Assembly (NCBI GenBank): GCA_002307175.1
Contig: DBTS01000076.1
Span: forward strand, 14,024 to 78,023
DNA length: 64,000 bases
Reading direction: 5' to 3'
Source of the DNA: Rhodocyclaceae bacterium UBA1310
GTDB taxonomy: Bacteria; Pseudomonadota; Gammaproteobacteria; Burkholderiales; Rhodocyclaceae
Part shown: in pieces, positions 1-9,147 of the stretch
Layout of the letters: each line of letters starts with the position of its first letter
Position numbering within the stretch: the first letter of the stretch is position 1
Notes under the pieces: generated by a model
Seen by the model: the letters and a program-made list of their open reading frames with translations, nothing else
Databases searched by the model: none
What the model was told of the DNA's origin: nothing
Program-made: the position numbers and the translations under genes

Positions 1-1
1 G

Positions 2-64
2 GCCTATGCCTTCAATACCACGATCCTGGCCTTGACCATCAATATCGCATCGGGGCTGCTGTGA
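2..64 (+). CDS. C-terminal tail of an upstream gene, partial, unknown
   Basis: An open frame enters from the left edge and stops with TGA at 62-64. Only about 20 residues are visible, and they are hydrophobic and Ala/Leu/Ile-rich, as in the end of a membrane protein. The stop overlaps the GTG start of the next gene by 3 bases (GTGA), so the two are probably translationally coupled and in one operon. The family cannot be named from this fragment. Confidence 0.5.
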   Translation, partial: AYAFNTTILALTINIASGLL

Positions 65-768
65 ACAAACCGAGAATCCTCATCGTCGAAGACGAGCCCG
101 GCATTGCCGATACCATTTGCTACGTGCTTGCCAGCGATGGTCTCGATCCGCTGCACTGTGCGACCGGCACGGAAGCACTTGCCGCTCTCGGCCAGGGCGA
201 TTTCACGCTTGCCATTCTTGATGTCGGCCTGCCCGACATCAATGGCTTCGAGCTGTTTCGCCGCATCCAGGCGGTGCGTGAACTTCCGGCGATCTTCCTC
301 ACCGCCCGCAGCGAGGAGATCGACCGCGTCGTCGGGCTTGAACTGGGTGCTGACGATTACGTGGCCAAGCCCTTTTCACCCCGCGAACTGGCCGCCCGCG
401 TGCGTGGCGTACTCCGGCGCGTGGCGAAATCGCAGGCTGCAGCGCCCGCTGAAACCCCCAGCGCAACAGCCCTGGAGATCGACGGGGAATGTCGCCGCGT
501 GCGCTATTACGGGCAGGCGCTTGAACTCTCGCGCTATGAATTCGGCCTGCTCCAGACGCTGGCATCACGGGCTGGCCGGGTCTTCTCCCGCGACGAACTT
601 CTCACCACCGTCTGGAACGATGCCGACAGCATTGACCGCACGGTGGATACGCACGTCAAGACCCTGCGGGCAAAACTCGCAACCGTGACACCGGATTTCG
701 ATCCCATCATCACGCATCGCGGAATCGGCTATGCCTTCGTCGATCAACTGCCGGCGCGGCGGCCCTGA
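61..768 (+). CDS. creB: CreB-like response regulator
   Basis: OmpR/PhoB-class response regulator of 235 residues starting at GTG. The receiver domain (about 1-120) has the acidic pair E10-D11, phospho-acceptor D54 in LDVGLPD, T81 and K103. The C-terminal winged-helix domain (about 135-230) contains the RTVDTHVKTLRAKL recognition region. The runs LTARSEEIDRV and LGADDYVAKPFSPREL match E. coli CreB very closely. Its sensor gene follows after 9 bp. In E. coli, CreB binds direct TTCAC repeats (cre tag). A perfect copy lies at 2222-2237, in front of the VIT-domain gene, so control of that operon is a strong inference. Confidence 0.93.
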   Translation: MNKPRILIVEDEPGIADTICYVLASDGLDPLHCATGTEALAALGQGDFTLAILDVGLPDINGFELFRRIQAVRELPAIFLTARSEEIDRVVGLELGADDYVAKPFSPRELAARVRGVLRRVAKSQAAAPAETPSATALEIDGECRRVRYYGQALELSRYEFGLLQTLASRAGRVFSRDELLTTVWNDADSIDRTVDTHVKTLRAKLATVTPDFDPIITHRGIGYAFVDQLPARRP

Positions 769-777
769 TTCCCCGCA

Positions 778-2211
778 ATGAGCACCCGGAACCGGATTTT
801 CCTCGGCATTCTGCTGATCTACATCTTCAGCGTCGGCTATGTGCTGCACTACATCATCGAGGATCTCGACCCACGCTACCGTGAGTCAGCCGAGGAATCA
901 CAGGTGGAAACCGCCTATCTGCTCGCCTCTATCATCGAGCAGGATCTGGGAACGGAAGACCACCAGCTGGAAATTCTGCAGGGCAGCTTCCGCAGCCTGT
1001 ATGCCAAACGCTTTAGCGCACAGATCTATTCGCTCAACAAGACACGTGTGGAAATGCGCGTCTATGTCACCGACCGCAGCGGGCACGTACTCTTCGACTC
1101 CACCGGACGGGCAGAAGGGCAGGATTTTTCACGCTGGAAGGATGTCCATGGCGCCTTGCGTGGGGAGTACGGCGCGCGCACGACGCGTGACGTAGAGGAT
1201 GACCCGCTCACCTCCGTGATGTATGTGAGCGTGCCGATCCGCCGCAATGGAGAAATCAGCGGCGTAGTATCGGTCGGCAAGCCGGTATTGAGCTTCGGCC
1301 AGTTTGTCACCAATGCCCGCCACAAGATCATCGGGGCCGGTGTGAGTGCGGTGATCGCCTTCGTGCTGCTGGCCCTGATCGTTTCGCTGTGGCTGGTACG
1401 CCCCTTCGGCTTTATCGGTGATTACATCCGCTTTGTGCGCAGGCAGCGCACCTTCAGCCCGCGCAGCCTTGTGCGCCGCGCCCTGGTGATGATCGGCTCA
1501 GCCTGGAACGAGATGCGCGATGCTTTGGCCGGCCGCCAGTATGTGTCGGAATACGTGCAGGCCCTCACCCACGAGATCAAGAGCCCGCTCTCGGCCATCC
1601 GAGGCGCCGCCGAGCTGCTCCAGGAGCCGATGCCGGAAGAGCAGCGCACGCGCTTCATCGGCAACATCACACGTGAATCCCTGCGCATCCAGTCCCTTGT
1701 CGACCGGCTTCTTGAACTGGCCTCGCTGGAAGCACGACGTGCCCTGGACACCAGCAGCAATGTGGATTTCAGCCGCATCATCGAAGACAGCGTGCAGACC
1801 GTCGAGGCTGCTGCACAACGGCGCGGTATCCGAATCGTCATGAGCCTTCCGGGTGCCGAGCAGGTGGAGGGAGACGCCTTCCTGCTGCAGCGTGCAGTGG
1901 CAAACCTGCTCGACAATGCGGTGGATTTTTCCCCTGCCGCCAGCCAGATCGAAGTCTCCCTGGCGCGCAAAGGCCGCCGCCTCATGCTGCGCATTCGCGA
2001 TCATGGCGCGGGAATTCCGGACTATGCTGTTGAGCGCATCTTCGACAAGTTCTATTCCCTCGCCCGCCCGCATTCCGGGCGCAAGAGCAGTGGTCTGGGG
2101 CTGGCTTTCGTGCGCGAGATTGCGGAACTCCACCATGGCCAGATCTCTCTGGCCAACGCGCACGGCGGCGGTGCCGAGGCGGTGCTGACGCTTCCCTGCG
2201 GCAAAGCCTGA
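778..2211 (+). CDS. creC: CreC-like sensor histidine kinase
   Basis: Inner-membrane sensor kinase of 477 residues, partner of the preceding regulator. Transmembrane segments at about 7-27 and 187-207 flank a periplasmic sensor region that keeps CreC-type sequence (VLFDSTGR, YGART, SVMYVSVPI, SVGKP). The H-box reads ALTHEIKSPL with the phospho-accepting H265. It is followed by the N-box NLLDNAVDFSP, the G1 box GAGIPDYAVERIF, an FYSL segment and the G2 box SSGLGLAF. All catalytic boxes are intact. In E. coli CreC responds to carbon source and fermentation state; the signal here is unknown. No creD follows; an exosortase locus does. Confidence 0.93.
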   Translation: MSTRNRIFLGILLIYIFSVGYVLHYIIEDLDPRYRESAEESQVETAYLLASIIEQDLGTEDHQLEILQGSFRSLYAKRFSAQIYSLNKTRVEMRVYVTDRSGHVLFDSTGRAEGQDFSRWKDVHGALRGEYGARTTRDVEDDPLTSVMYVSVPIRRNGEISGVVSVGKPVLSFGQFVTNARHKIIGAGVSAVIAFVLLALIVSLWLVRPFGFIGDYIRFVRRQRTFSPRSLVRRALVMIGSAWNEMRDALAGRQYVSEYVQALTHEIKSPLSAIRGAAELLQEPMPEEQRTRFIGNITRESLRIQSLVDRLLELASLEARRALDTSSNVDFSRIIEDSVQTVEAAAQRRGIRIVMSLPGAEQVEGDAFLLQRAVANLLDNAVDFSPAASQIEVSLARKGRRLMLRIRDHGAGIPDYAVERIFDKFYSLARPHSGRKSSGLGLAFVREIAELHHGQISLANAHGGGAEAVLTLPCGKA

Positions 2212-2221
2212 GCGCCACCAC

Positions 2222-2237
2222 TTCACACAGACTTCAC
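2222..2237 (+). promoter_or_regulatory. cre tag: predicted CreB-binding direct repeat
   Basis: TTCAC at 2222-2226, six bases, then TTCAC at 2233-2237. This matches exactly the TTCACnnnnnnTTCAC cre tag described for CreB targets in enterobacteria. It lies 11 bp after creC and 86 bp before the VIT-domain start, the right place to control that gene. Confidence 0.72.
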
Positions 2238-2322
2238 AAAATACTTCCGCACTTCAAATTTCCCCCACGCCAGTGGTGAATCCTGCAGCCATGTGCACTT
2301 CGCACCGGACCAGGAGAACACC

Positions 2323-4350
2323 ATGTTCGCATCTCTCTTCACCACCGGCAGGCGCCTCGGGCAAAGGCTCGCCTGCGTCGCCACGGTGACCCTGCTGACG
2401 CTCCCCGCATTTGCCCGCGCGGATCAGGCAGAGCCCACAGACAAGACTGAAAGCCCTTACTTCGCCGTCAACAGCACAGACCCGAACACGGACCGCCTGC
2501 CGCTGAAAAACACCCACGTCGATGTGCGCATCATGGGTGTTATCGCCGATGTCACAGTGACCCAGGAATATCGCAACGAAGGCAAGGCTCCACTGGAAGC
2601 CCGCTATGTTTTTCCTGGCTCCACGCGTGCCGCCGTGTATGCCATGAACGTGCGCCTGGGCGAGCGCCTGCTGACTGCCAAAATCAGGGAGAAGCAGCAG
2701 GCCAAGGTGGAATACGAAAAGGCCAGGAGCGAGGGCAAGACCGCCGCCCTGCTTGAGCAGCAGCGCCCGAATGTATTTCAGATGAATGTCGCGAACATCA
2801 TGCCGGGGGATGATGTGCGCGTCGAGATGCACTACACCGAATTGATGGTGCCGACCGATGGCCGCTATCAGTTCGTTTTCCCGACCGTGGTGGGGCCGCG
2901 CTACAACGGACAGGCTGGCACGGAAAGCAGCAAGAATGAAAAATGGGTGTCCACACCCTATCTGCACGCGGGAGAGCAGGCGCCTGCCGCCTTCGATATG
3001 AAGCTGAAGCTGCTAACGCCGACGGGGATTGCAGATGTCTCCTCGCCCAGCCACCACATCGAGGTGCAACAGGACAATGCCCAGGAAAGCACGGTCAGGC
3101 TTGCTGCCACCGGTCGCAACGAAAACAACCGCGATTTCATCCTCGACTATCGCCTCGCCGGCGACAAGATCCAGAGCGGCATCCTGCTCTCCCAGGGTGA
3201 CAAGGAAAACTTTTTCCTGGCCATGGTGGAACCGCCCAAAGCAGTGGATACCAGCATCATCGTGCCGCGCGAATACGTTTTCGTGGTCGACGTTTCAGGC
3301 TCCATGCACGGCTTCCCGCTCGATACCACGAAAGTCCTGATGAACCGCCTGTTCTCTGGCCTGCGTCCCTCCGACACCTTCAACCTGATGACATTCTCGG
3401 GCGGCAACACCCTGCTCGCGCCAAAATCGCTTCCTGCCACCCGTGCCAACATCGATCTGGCCCTGCGCACGCTGGATCGCGAAGAGGGAGGTGGCAGCAC
3501 GGAAATGCTGCCAGCACTCAAGCGGGCACTCAAGCTCCCAAGTGATGCAGAGCGTTCGCGCACTTTCATTGTGGTCACGGATGGCTATGTCACCGTCGAA
3601 GATGAAGCTTTCGCGCTGGTAGCAAAGAATCTGGACCATGCCAACCTGTTTGCCTTCGGTATCGGCTCCTCGGTGAACCGTCAGCTCATGGAAGGGCTGG
3701 CCCGCGCTGGTCAGGGTGAGCCCTTCATCGTGGAGAACCAGGCTGCAGCGGATCGCGAAGCCGAACGTTTCCGCAAGATGATCAATGCCCCGGTTCTCAC
3801 GCATATCAAGGCACACTTCGAAGGCTTGGACGCTTACGACGTGGAGCCTGTGGCAGTGCCTGATGTATTCGCCAACCGCCCGGTGATCCTCTTCGGCAAG
3901 TGGCGCGGCAGCGCCCAGGGCAAGCTGGTGCTGCAGGGCCACTCCGCCACCGGAGAGTACACGGCGGAACTGCCTATCCATGCAAGCGCCAGCGACCGTG
4001 ACAACAGTGCCCTCGGGTACCTGTGGGCGCGGCACCGCATCGCCGGCCTGACCGACCTCGAAAACCTCACCAGCAGCCACGACCAGCGCGACGAGATTCT
4101 CAGGCTGGGGCTGGATTACCACCTCCTCACCCAATACACCTCCTTCATCGCAGTGGATCAGGTAGTGCGCAACAAGGGGGCAGCCGCCAGCACGGTGGAT
4201 CAGCCTTCACCGCTGCCACAAGGCGTCGAGGATAGTGCGATTGGTGCCGAAGTCCCCAGCACACCCGAGCCTGCCACCTGGGCCATGCTCCTGATTGCCG
4301 GCCTGATCATGCTGGCCGCCTTCAGAAAGCAGCAGCACAAGACCCGCTAA
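2323..4350 (+). CDS. secreted VIT + VWA domain protein with PEP-CTERM-type sorting tail
   Basis: A protein of 675 residues. ATG at 2323 has AGGAG six bases upstream and was preferred to the in-frame GTG at 2293. A signal peptide covers about residues 1-33 (cleavage after FARA). A VIT domain (inter-alpha-trypsin inhibitor type) spans about 45-180, with the family's vYvFPG and KxxAkxxYexA segments. A VWA domain begins near 310 and carries the metal-binding DVSGSM. The C terminus reads PEPATWAMLLIAGLIML followed by a basic cluster (RKQQHKTR): the Pro-Glu-Pro motif, hydrophobic stretch and positive end that exosortases recognise. The next gene is an exosortase, so this is its likely dedicated substrate. 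Its function on the surface is unknown; VWA and VIT folds suggest adhesion. Confidence 0.92.
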   Translation: MFASLFTTGRRLGQRLACVATVTLLTLPAFARADQAEPTDKTESPYFAVNSTDPNTDRLPLKNTHVDVRIMGVIADVTVTQEYRNEGKAPLEARYVFPGSTRAAVYAMNVRLGERLLTAKIREKQQAKVEYEKARSEGKTAALLEQQRPNVFQMNVANIMPGDDVRVEMHYTELMVPTDGRYQFVFPTVVGPRYNGQAGTESSKNEKWVSTPYLHAGEQAPAAFDMKLKLLTPTGIADVSSPSHHIEVQQDNAQESTVRLAATGRNENNRDFILDYRLAGDKIQSGILLSQGDKENFFLAMVEPPKAVDTSIIVPREYVFVVDVSGSMHGFPLDTTKVLMNRLFSGLRPSDTFNLMTFSGGNTLLAPKSLPATRANIDLALRTLDREEGGGSTEMLPALKRALKLPSDAERSRTFIVVTDGYVTVEDEAFALVAKNLDHANLFAFGIGSSVNRQLMEGLARAGQGEPFIVENQAAADREAERFRKMINAPVLTHIKAHFEGLDAYDVEPVAVPDVFANRPVILFGKWRGSAQGKLVLQGHSATGEYTAELPIHASASDRDNSALGYLWARHRIAGLTDLENLTSSHDQRDEILRLGLDYHLLTQYTSFIAVDQVVRNKGAAASTVDQPSPLPQGVEDSAIGAEVPSTPEPATWAMLLIAGLIMLAAFRKQQHKTR

Positions 4351-4410
4351 AGCAGCGCCCGGCACGCGACCTACCGCGTGCCGGGTACAGATTCACCCCG
4401 GAGGCCAGCT

Positions 4411-5844
4411 ATGCCCACCATGCCCGAAGTTTTCTGCCGCCCGCTGGCGTCTACCAGCCCGCGCCTGTCTGCCCCGCAAACGCACGGCTGGCTGTGGCTG
4501 CTCCTGCCCTGTGTGGCACTCTGGCCGGTCTGGGAATGGAGTACCGCACGGCTCACGGATGGTTCGGATGATCCGCTTGGCATCGTCGCCATGCTGACCC
4601 TGCTCGCGCTGGTCGCCCGTGACCGTCATCTGCTGGCCTCCACCCCCCGGCCACTCTGGTTGGGGGCAAGCCTCACACTGTGCATTCTTGCCGGCCCGTA
4701 TGCCACCATGATTCCGCCTCTGCTGCGGGCGGCAGCCGGTGTCTGTGGTCTCCTTATGGCCGTGCTGGCGCTCCGCCAGCGCAGACAGGCCCTTCTTGCC
4801 TGGTTCGGGCTGGGCATTCTGGCCCTCCCGCTGATGTCTTCACTGCAATTCTTCGCGGGCTATCCTCTGCGTATCGTGACTGCTGAAATTTCCATGCATC
4901 TGCTGCACCTGCTCGGCATTACTGCGGCACGCGAAGGTACGACGCTTGATCTGGGCGGACGCCTGGTGATGGTGGACGCCCCCTGCTCCGGAATACAGAT
5001 GGCATGGTCTGCGTATTTCACGGCATGTACCACGGCGGCCTGGCTGCGTCTGCCAGACAGGGTCTTCCTGCGCCGCCTACCCTTGCTTGGCGCACTCGTG
5101 CTGGCCGGCAACGTGCTGCGCAACACCGTACTGGTCATCAAGGAATCCGGCATGCTGCCGCTACCGGCATGGACACACGAGGGCATCGGGCTGCTTGTTT
5201 TCGCCGGTGTTTGCGTGCTGATGCTGCGCCTGATGGCACGACCGTTTGCCCCTGCCTTGCACGCCACAGCAGACCTTGCCGCCACCCGCAAGCTTCATGC
5301 AACAGGTCTTGCCCCCCTTGCCAATATTGCCACATTGAGCGGCGGCTTCGCGCTGGCCGCCATCCTGCCTTTTCTGATGCCCCACACGAGCTCAGCAGGG
5401 ACCCCCACCGCCTCCACCACCACACAATGGCCTGAAAGCTTCAACGGACGCTTGCTGCGCCCCCTGCCATTGAGCGAGGTGGAAAAGCGTTTTGCGGCAC
5501 AGTTTCCTGGCGCCATTGCGCGCTTCTCGGATGGCATTTCCACCATTACGCTGCGTGATGTCACCCGTGCCACACGCAAACTGCACCCGGCGGCAGATTG
5601 CTACAAGGGCCTGGGCTATCGGGTCAGCACGCCAACACTCTCCGTACGCCCGGGCGCTCAGCGCGCGCACTCACTGCAGCGCTGCTTCATCGCCAGCAAG
5701 AACGGGCGCGATCTCCTCGTCTGCGAGTACATCGAGGATCAGGCCGGGCGCAGCTATACCGATACCTCGGCGTGGTACTGGGCCGCCGTAGCGGGGCAAT
5801 CCGGCGGCCCCTGGCGCGCCGTCACCACGGCGAGGCTGCAATGA
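4411..5844 (+). CDS. exosortase with EpsI-like C-terminal domain
   Basis: A membrane protein of 477 residues. ATG 4411 has CGGAGG six bases upstream. About eight hydrophobic segments span residues 25-330. The exosortase signature is present: catalytic C192 in DAPCSGIQMAW, R237 in GNVLRNTVLV and H256 in AWTHEGIG, in the usual order. The soluble C-terminal part (about 345-477) looks like the EpsI/DUF3485 type often fused to or paired with exosortases, including AADCYKGLGY. It should cleave PEP-CTERM proteins in the inner membrane during export; the VIT protein upstream is the obvious target. The Xrt subtype cannot be assigned without profile searches. It overlaps the next gene by 4 bp (ATGA). 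Confidence 0.88.
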   Translation: MPTMPEVFCRPLASTSPRLSAPQTHGWLWLLLPCVALWPVWEWSTARLTDGSDDPLGIVAMLTLLALVARDRHLLASTPRPLWLGASLTLCILAGPYATMIPPLLRAAAGVCGLLMAVLALRQRRQALLAWFGLGILALPLMSSLQFFAGYPLRIVTAEISMHLLHLLGITAAREGTTLDLGGRLVMVDAPCSGIQMAWSAYFTACTTAAWLRLPDRVFLRRLPLLGALVLAGNVLRNTVLVIKESGMLPLPAWTHEGIGLLVFAGVCVLMLRLMARPFAPALHATADLAATRKLHATGLAPLANIATLSGGFALAAILPFLMPHTSSAGTPTASTTTQWPESFNGRLLRPLPLSEVEKRFAAQFPGAIARFSDGISTITLRDVTRATRKLHPAADCYKGLGYRVSTPTLSVRPGAQRAHSLQRCFIASKNGRDLLVCEYIEDQAGRSYTDTSAWYWAAVAGQSGGPWRAVTTARLQ

Positions 5845-7061
5845 TGCGCATTCTCCTGCGTCTGCTCGCAGGCGTGTGCCTGCTCCTTGTTTCTGCTACC
5901 GCATGCATGCTCGCCTGGTTGCACTGGCGCCCGCTGCCGGCCTGGGATATGCCGCTCGACGTTGCCGGCTGGCGCCTGCATCTGGATGGCAGCCAGCTCG
6001 TGCGGCTGGGCACACACCCCTGGAGCATCCGTGTTTTGAGCGGGCGCAGCTTTGCCACCCGCTACGGCAGGCTTGCGTTTTTGCGTGAAGACTCTGGCCT
6101 GCTGATCCGCTGCGCACCATGCTCCCTGCGCAGCCGGCAGTTCCCGGATGCCGCGATCCACCTTGCGCATGCCGATCTGCACATCCTGCGCACGGCGGAC
6201 GCCCTGCATGGCACGCTCGCCAGCGGTGCCGTGAGAATTCCCTGGCAGGGGATCCTGAATACCTGGGGAATCCGCCTGTGGGGGGAGCTTCCAGCCACCC
6301 CGGCCCAGGATGTTTACGCAGTATTCCGCATGGATGCGCCGGAAGCAGACCGTGCGCGCATCGCAGGCAGCATCGGGGGGCGCTTTGCGTACAGTCTGCC
6401 GGAGGGAAACTGGGAGGTAGAACCAAGCATTCACATCCAGCGCGTGAGCGGACTTGGCACCGAAGCCCTGCGCGGGCTGCAGCCGCAACCCGCGTGCGCC
6501 AGAAATCCGCAGCGCGGCTTTGGCAGCCTGATCGGCAAGGCTGTTATCGCGGCGGAAGATCAGCGTTTCGCCAGCCATCTGGGCTACGATCCTGAAGAGC
6601 TGGCAGCAGCGCTAAGCCCCAGCGCGCATCAAGGCAACACGCTGCGCGGGGCCAGTACACTCGACGAACAGCTCGCCCGGATGCTCTTTACCGGGGCACA
6701 GCGCAGCCCCATCCGCAAGCTGCGCGAGCTGCTGTATGCCGTAGAAATGGACCGCACGCTGGGCAAAGCCCAGATCATGCGCCTGTACCTCGCCCTGGCG
6801 CCCTGGGGAGACGGTGTCTGCGGCGCAGAAGCCGCGGCTCAGCACTATTTCGGCAAACCTTCCAGCCAGCTCGCTGCCGGAGAAGCGGCATGGCTCGCAA
6901 GCCTGCTGCGCAAACCCGATCTGGCACATAGCGCCCCGGAAACCGTGCGCCACCACGCCCTGTGGGTGCTCAAGGGCATGCAGGGGATAGGCACAAGGAA
7001 CCGGAGCCAGGCCGCCTACCTGCTGCAGAATCCGGCCATGGCAAGCCTGCCGGGTTCGTGA
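5841..7061 (+). CDS. monofunctional GT51 peptidoglycan glycosyltransferase, exosortase-linked
   Basis: Protein of 406 residues starting in the ATGA overlap with the exosortase gene. One N-terminal membrane anchor (about 4-26) is followed by some 200 residues of unassigned region and then a GT51 domain (about 230-385). Visible GT51 motifs are AEDQRFASHLGYD (catalytic glutamate E239), GASTLDEQLARML, RELLYAVEMDRTLGK and a FGKPSSQLAAGEAAWLA segment. No transpeptidase domain follows. It should polymerise lipid II glycan strands in the periplasm. Its size exceeds that of ordinary MtgA (about 240 residues) because of the extra N-terminal region. Coupling to an exosortase suggests a link between surface sorting and the wall. 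Confidence 0.85.
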   Translation: MMRILLRLLAGVCLLLVSATACMLAWLHWRPLPAWDMPLDVAGWRLHLDGSQLVRLGTHPWSIRVLSGRSFATRYGRLAFLREDSGLLIRCAPCSLRSRQFPDAAIHLAHADLHILRTADALHGTLASGAVRIPWQGILNTWGIRLWGELPATPAQDVYAVFRMDAPEADRARIAGSIGGRFAYSLPEGNWEVEPSIHIQRVSGLGTEALRGLQPQPACARNPQRGFGSLIGKAVIAAEDQRFASHLGYDPEELAAALSPSAHQGNTLRGASTLDEQLARMLFTGAQRSPIRKLRELLYAVEMDRTLGKAQIMRLYLALAPWGDGVCGAEAAAQHYFGKPSSQLAAGEAAWLASLLRKPDLAHSAPETVRHHALWVLKGMQGIGTRNRSQAAYLLQNPAMASLPGS

Positions 7062-7084
7062 CAGTCAGATGACCATATCGTGAT

Positions 7085-8971
7085 TTACGGCTGCGCCGGC
7101 AGCAATACCGATTCCTGGCGCAATCCCGGCGCATTCGACACCACCAGGGCCTCGCCCTTGCCGGCATAGTCCTCAAAGCGGATGTTACGCAGCACTCCAT
7201 CGCGCAGCCCATCAATCTTGATGGAGGATGTGTGCAACAACAGAAGGTCATCCACCGTGACCCGTTCATGGAAGGCCTGGGACTTCACGTCACCCTGCAC
7301 CTCAAGCGCCTTGAAATCGACCACCTGCATCTCCCGCTTCGGGCCCATCGGCACCGGCGTGGGCTTCCAGTCCGGCGTGAACTCCAGCGAGTTGTGCAGC
7401 ACCTGGATGTCCTGGAAACGTGCGGGCACGGTGGCAGGCGGATAATCCAGCAGAAGATTGACATCAGAATAATCGAGCGTGAGGATGAAACCCTCACGCT
7501 GCAAATCGCGATGGGCATTGTCACGATAGATGATGCGCCGCCCACCACCACCATTGAGGTTGTTGCTCTTCGCTCGCAGGCCGATCCAGGTCAGGTTGGC
7601 GATATTGTCTTCGGCCAGGATATCCTCAATCCAGGCCCCTGTATGGCTGCCGATGACCACCGTGCCATGCCCGCGCCGCATGTAGTTGTTGAAGACCCAG
7701 GCATCCCGCTGCGGTGCCTGCTTGCGGGCCTCTTCGCCCGTACCGGCACCAAACGCCACGCAGTCATCCCCGGTATCAAAGAAACTGTTGAACACCATGA
7801 CATGTTCGCTACTGCCAATTTCAATTCCGTCAGCATTGTTTGCATCAAAGGTCGTGATCTTTACGCCATTGATCGCAGCATGCTCGCTTTCGAGCACCAT
7901 CAGGCCATGAAAGGCGGGGTTCTGCAGGGTGACACCGGCGATATACAGGTTCTCCACACCACGCAGGGTGATCAGACTGGAGCGGCGTTGGCTGTACGCG
8001 GCATTCAGCGACAGGCCCTCGGCCTGTGCCTGATCGACCTGGCTCGTAGCCAGGATGCCAAGTTTCTTATAGCTTGAATTTGTGCCAAAGGCATACTGCG
8101 GCAACTCGCTGCCCGTATCATCGCGGACTGAGGCTTCGCTGGCGCGTACCCAGCCATTGCCGTCGATACGCCCCCTGCCGACGATGCGGATATTGCGGAA
8201 GGTACCGGCCACACGCCCATTCCGGTCCAGTGCGTTGATCAGTGACGGCGGGCGTTGCGTGGTGGAATAAGGATACAGGCGATAGCCCAGACTCAGCGGA
8301 TAATCTTCAGCCCGCTCGGAGCCCAGCAGCGTGGCACCTTCTGCCACTTCAAGCGTGAGATCGCTCTTCAGGAAGAGTGCGCCAGTCTTGAATACCCCGG
8401 CAGGCACCAGCACCGTGCCACCTGCCGGGCAGGCCGCAATCGTATCCTGGATGGCGGAGGTGTTGAGCGTGTGTCCATCAGCAATCGCACCATGGCGGGT
8501 AATGTCACAGCGCAGCGAGGGCTTCGCCGTGCGCTGCACCAGCGTGGCACTGGAAGCCGACAGGCTGCCATCCGCGTACACCGCCCGCACGCTGAAACGG
8601 TAGGATGTGTCGGGCCTGAGGCCTTCGACCGTGTAGTTGTGCGGAGAAACACGCACCTGACGATCGCCCTGATAGGCCGCATAAAAAGCCCTGGTATACG
8701 GGGCCAGAGGTGAGAAACGCGCGGCGTAGCCGTTAGCCGAACCGAGCAGGCGGCCATTCATGAAAATCCGGTAATCTACGACTTTGGCATAATCTGCCGG
8801 TTTTTTCCACACCAGCACAATGCTTTTATCATCCACAGCCAGGGGTGGCACCTGTAACCGCAGCTGCGGTGTCTCGACGGCACAGGCAGGATCAGCCTGC
8901 ACAAAACTGGCCGCCAGACAGCCCCCCAGGAACATCCACTGCAACACCCGACCGCGTGCACCAGAGCGCAT
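7085..8971 (-). CDS. secreted polygalacturonase (GH28) with fibronectin type III domain
   Basis: 628 residues, preceded by GGGGGAGA eight to ten bases before the ATG. A signal peptide (about 1-26) is followed by a fibronectin type III-like domain (about 37-150) and a right-handed beta-helix GH28 domain (about 155-590). The GH28 catalytic signatures are all present in order: NADGIEIGS, DTGDDCVAF, RGHGTVVIG and GLRAKS. The layout matches exo-poly-alpha-galacturonosidases such as PehX. It should hydrolyse pectic polygalacturonate outside the inner membrane. It is convergent with the GT51 gene (24 bp gap) and appears monocistronic. Confidence 0.92.
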   Translation of the reverse strand: MRSGARGRVLQWMFLGGCLAASFVQADPACAVETPQLRLQVPPLAVDDKSIVLVWKKPADYAKVVDYRIFMNGRLLGSANGYAARFSPLAPYTRAFYAAYQGDRQVRVSPHNYTVEGLRPDTSYRFSVRAVYADGSLSASSATLVQRTAKPSLRCDITRHGAIADGHTLNTSAIQDTIAACPAGGTVLVPAGVFKTGALFLKSDLTLEVAEGATLLGSERAEDYPLSLGYRLYPYSTTQRPPSLINALDRNGRVAGTFRNIRIVGRGRIDGNGWVRASEASVRDDTGSELPQYAFGTNSSYKKLGILATSQVDQAQAEGLSLNAAYSQRRSSLITLRGVENLYIAGVTLQNPAFHGLMVLESEHAAINGVKITTFDANNADGIEIGSSEHVMVFNSFFDTGDDCVAFGAGTGEEARKQAPQRDAWVFNNYMRRGHGTVVIGSHTGAWIEDILAEDNIANLTWIGLRAKSNNLNGGGGRRIIYRDNAHRDLQREGFILTLDYSDVNLLLDYPPATVPARFQDIQVLHNSLEFTPDWKPTPVPMGPKREMQVVDFKALEVQGDVKSQAFHERVTVDDLLLLHTSSIKIDGLRDGVLRNIRFEDYAGKGEALVVSNAPGLRQESVLLPAQP

Positions 8972-9147
8972 GTTTCTCCCCCTCGAATGTAATTTTTATC
9001 TGCTTTGACAGGCAGTATATCGACAGACGGTGCGGGTTTTATGCCCGGTGGACTTATTAAGGGTTTACCCATAGAAGGAACCTGGGGAAAATTTGCCTGT
9101 CACAAGCTACACTCTTGTGCCCCCTGGAATCTGACCGGTCCATCACC

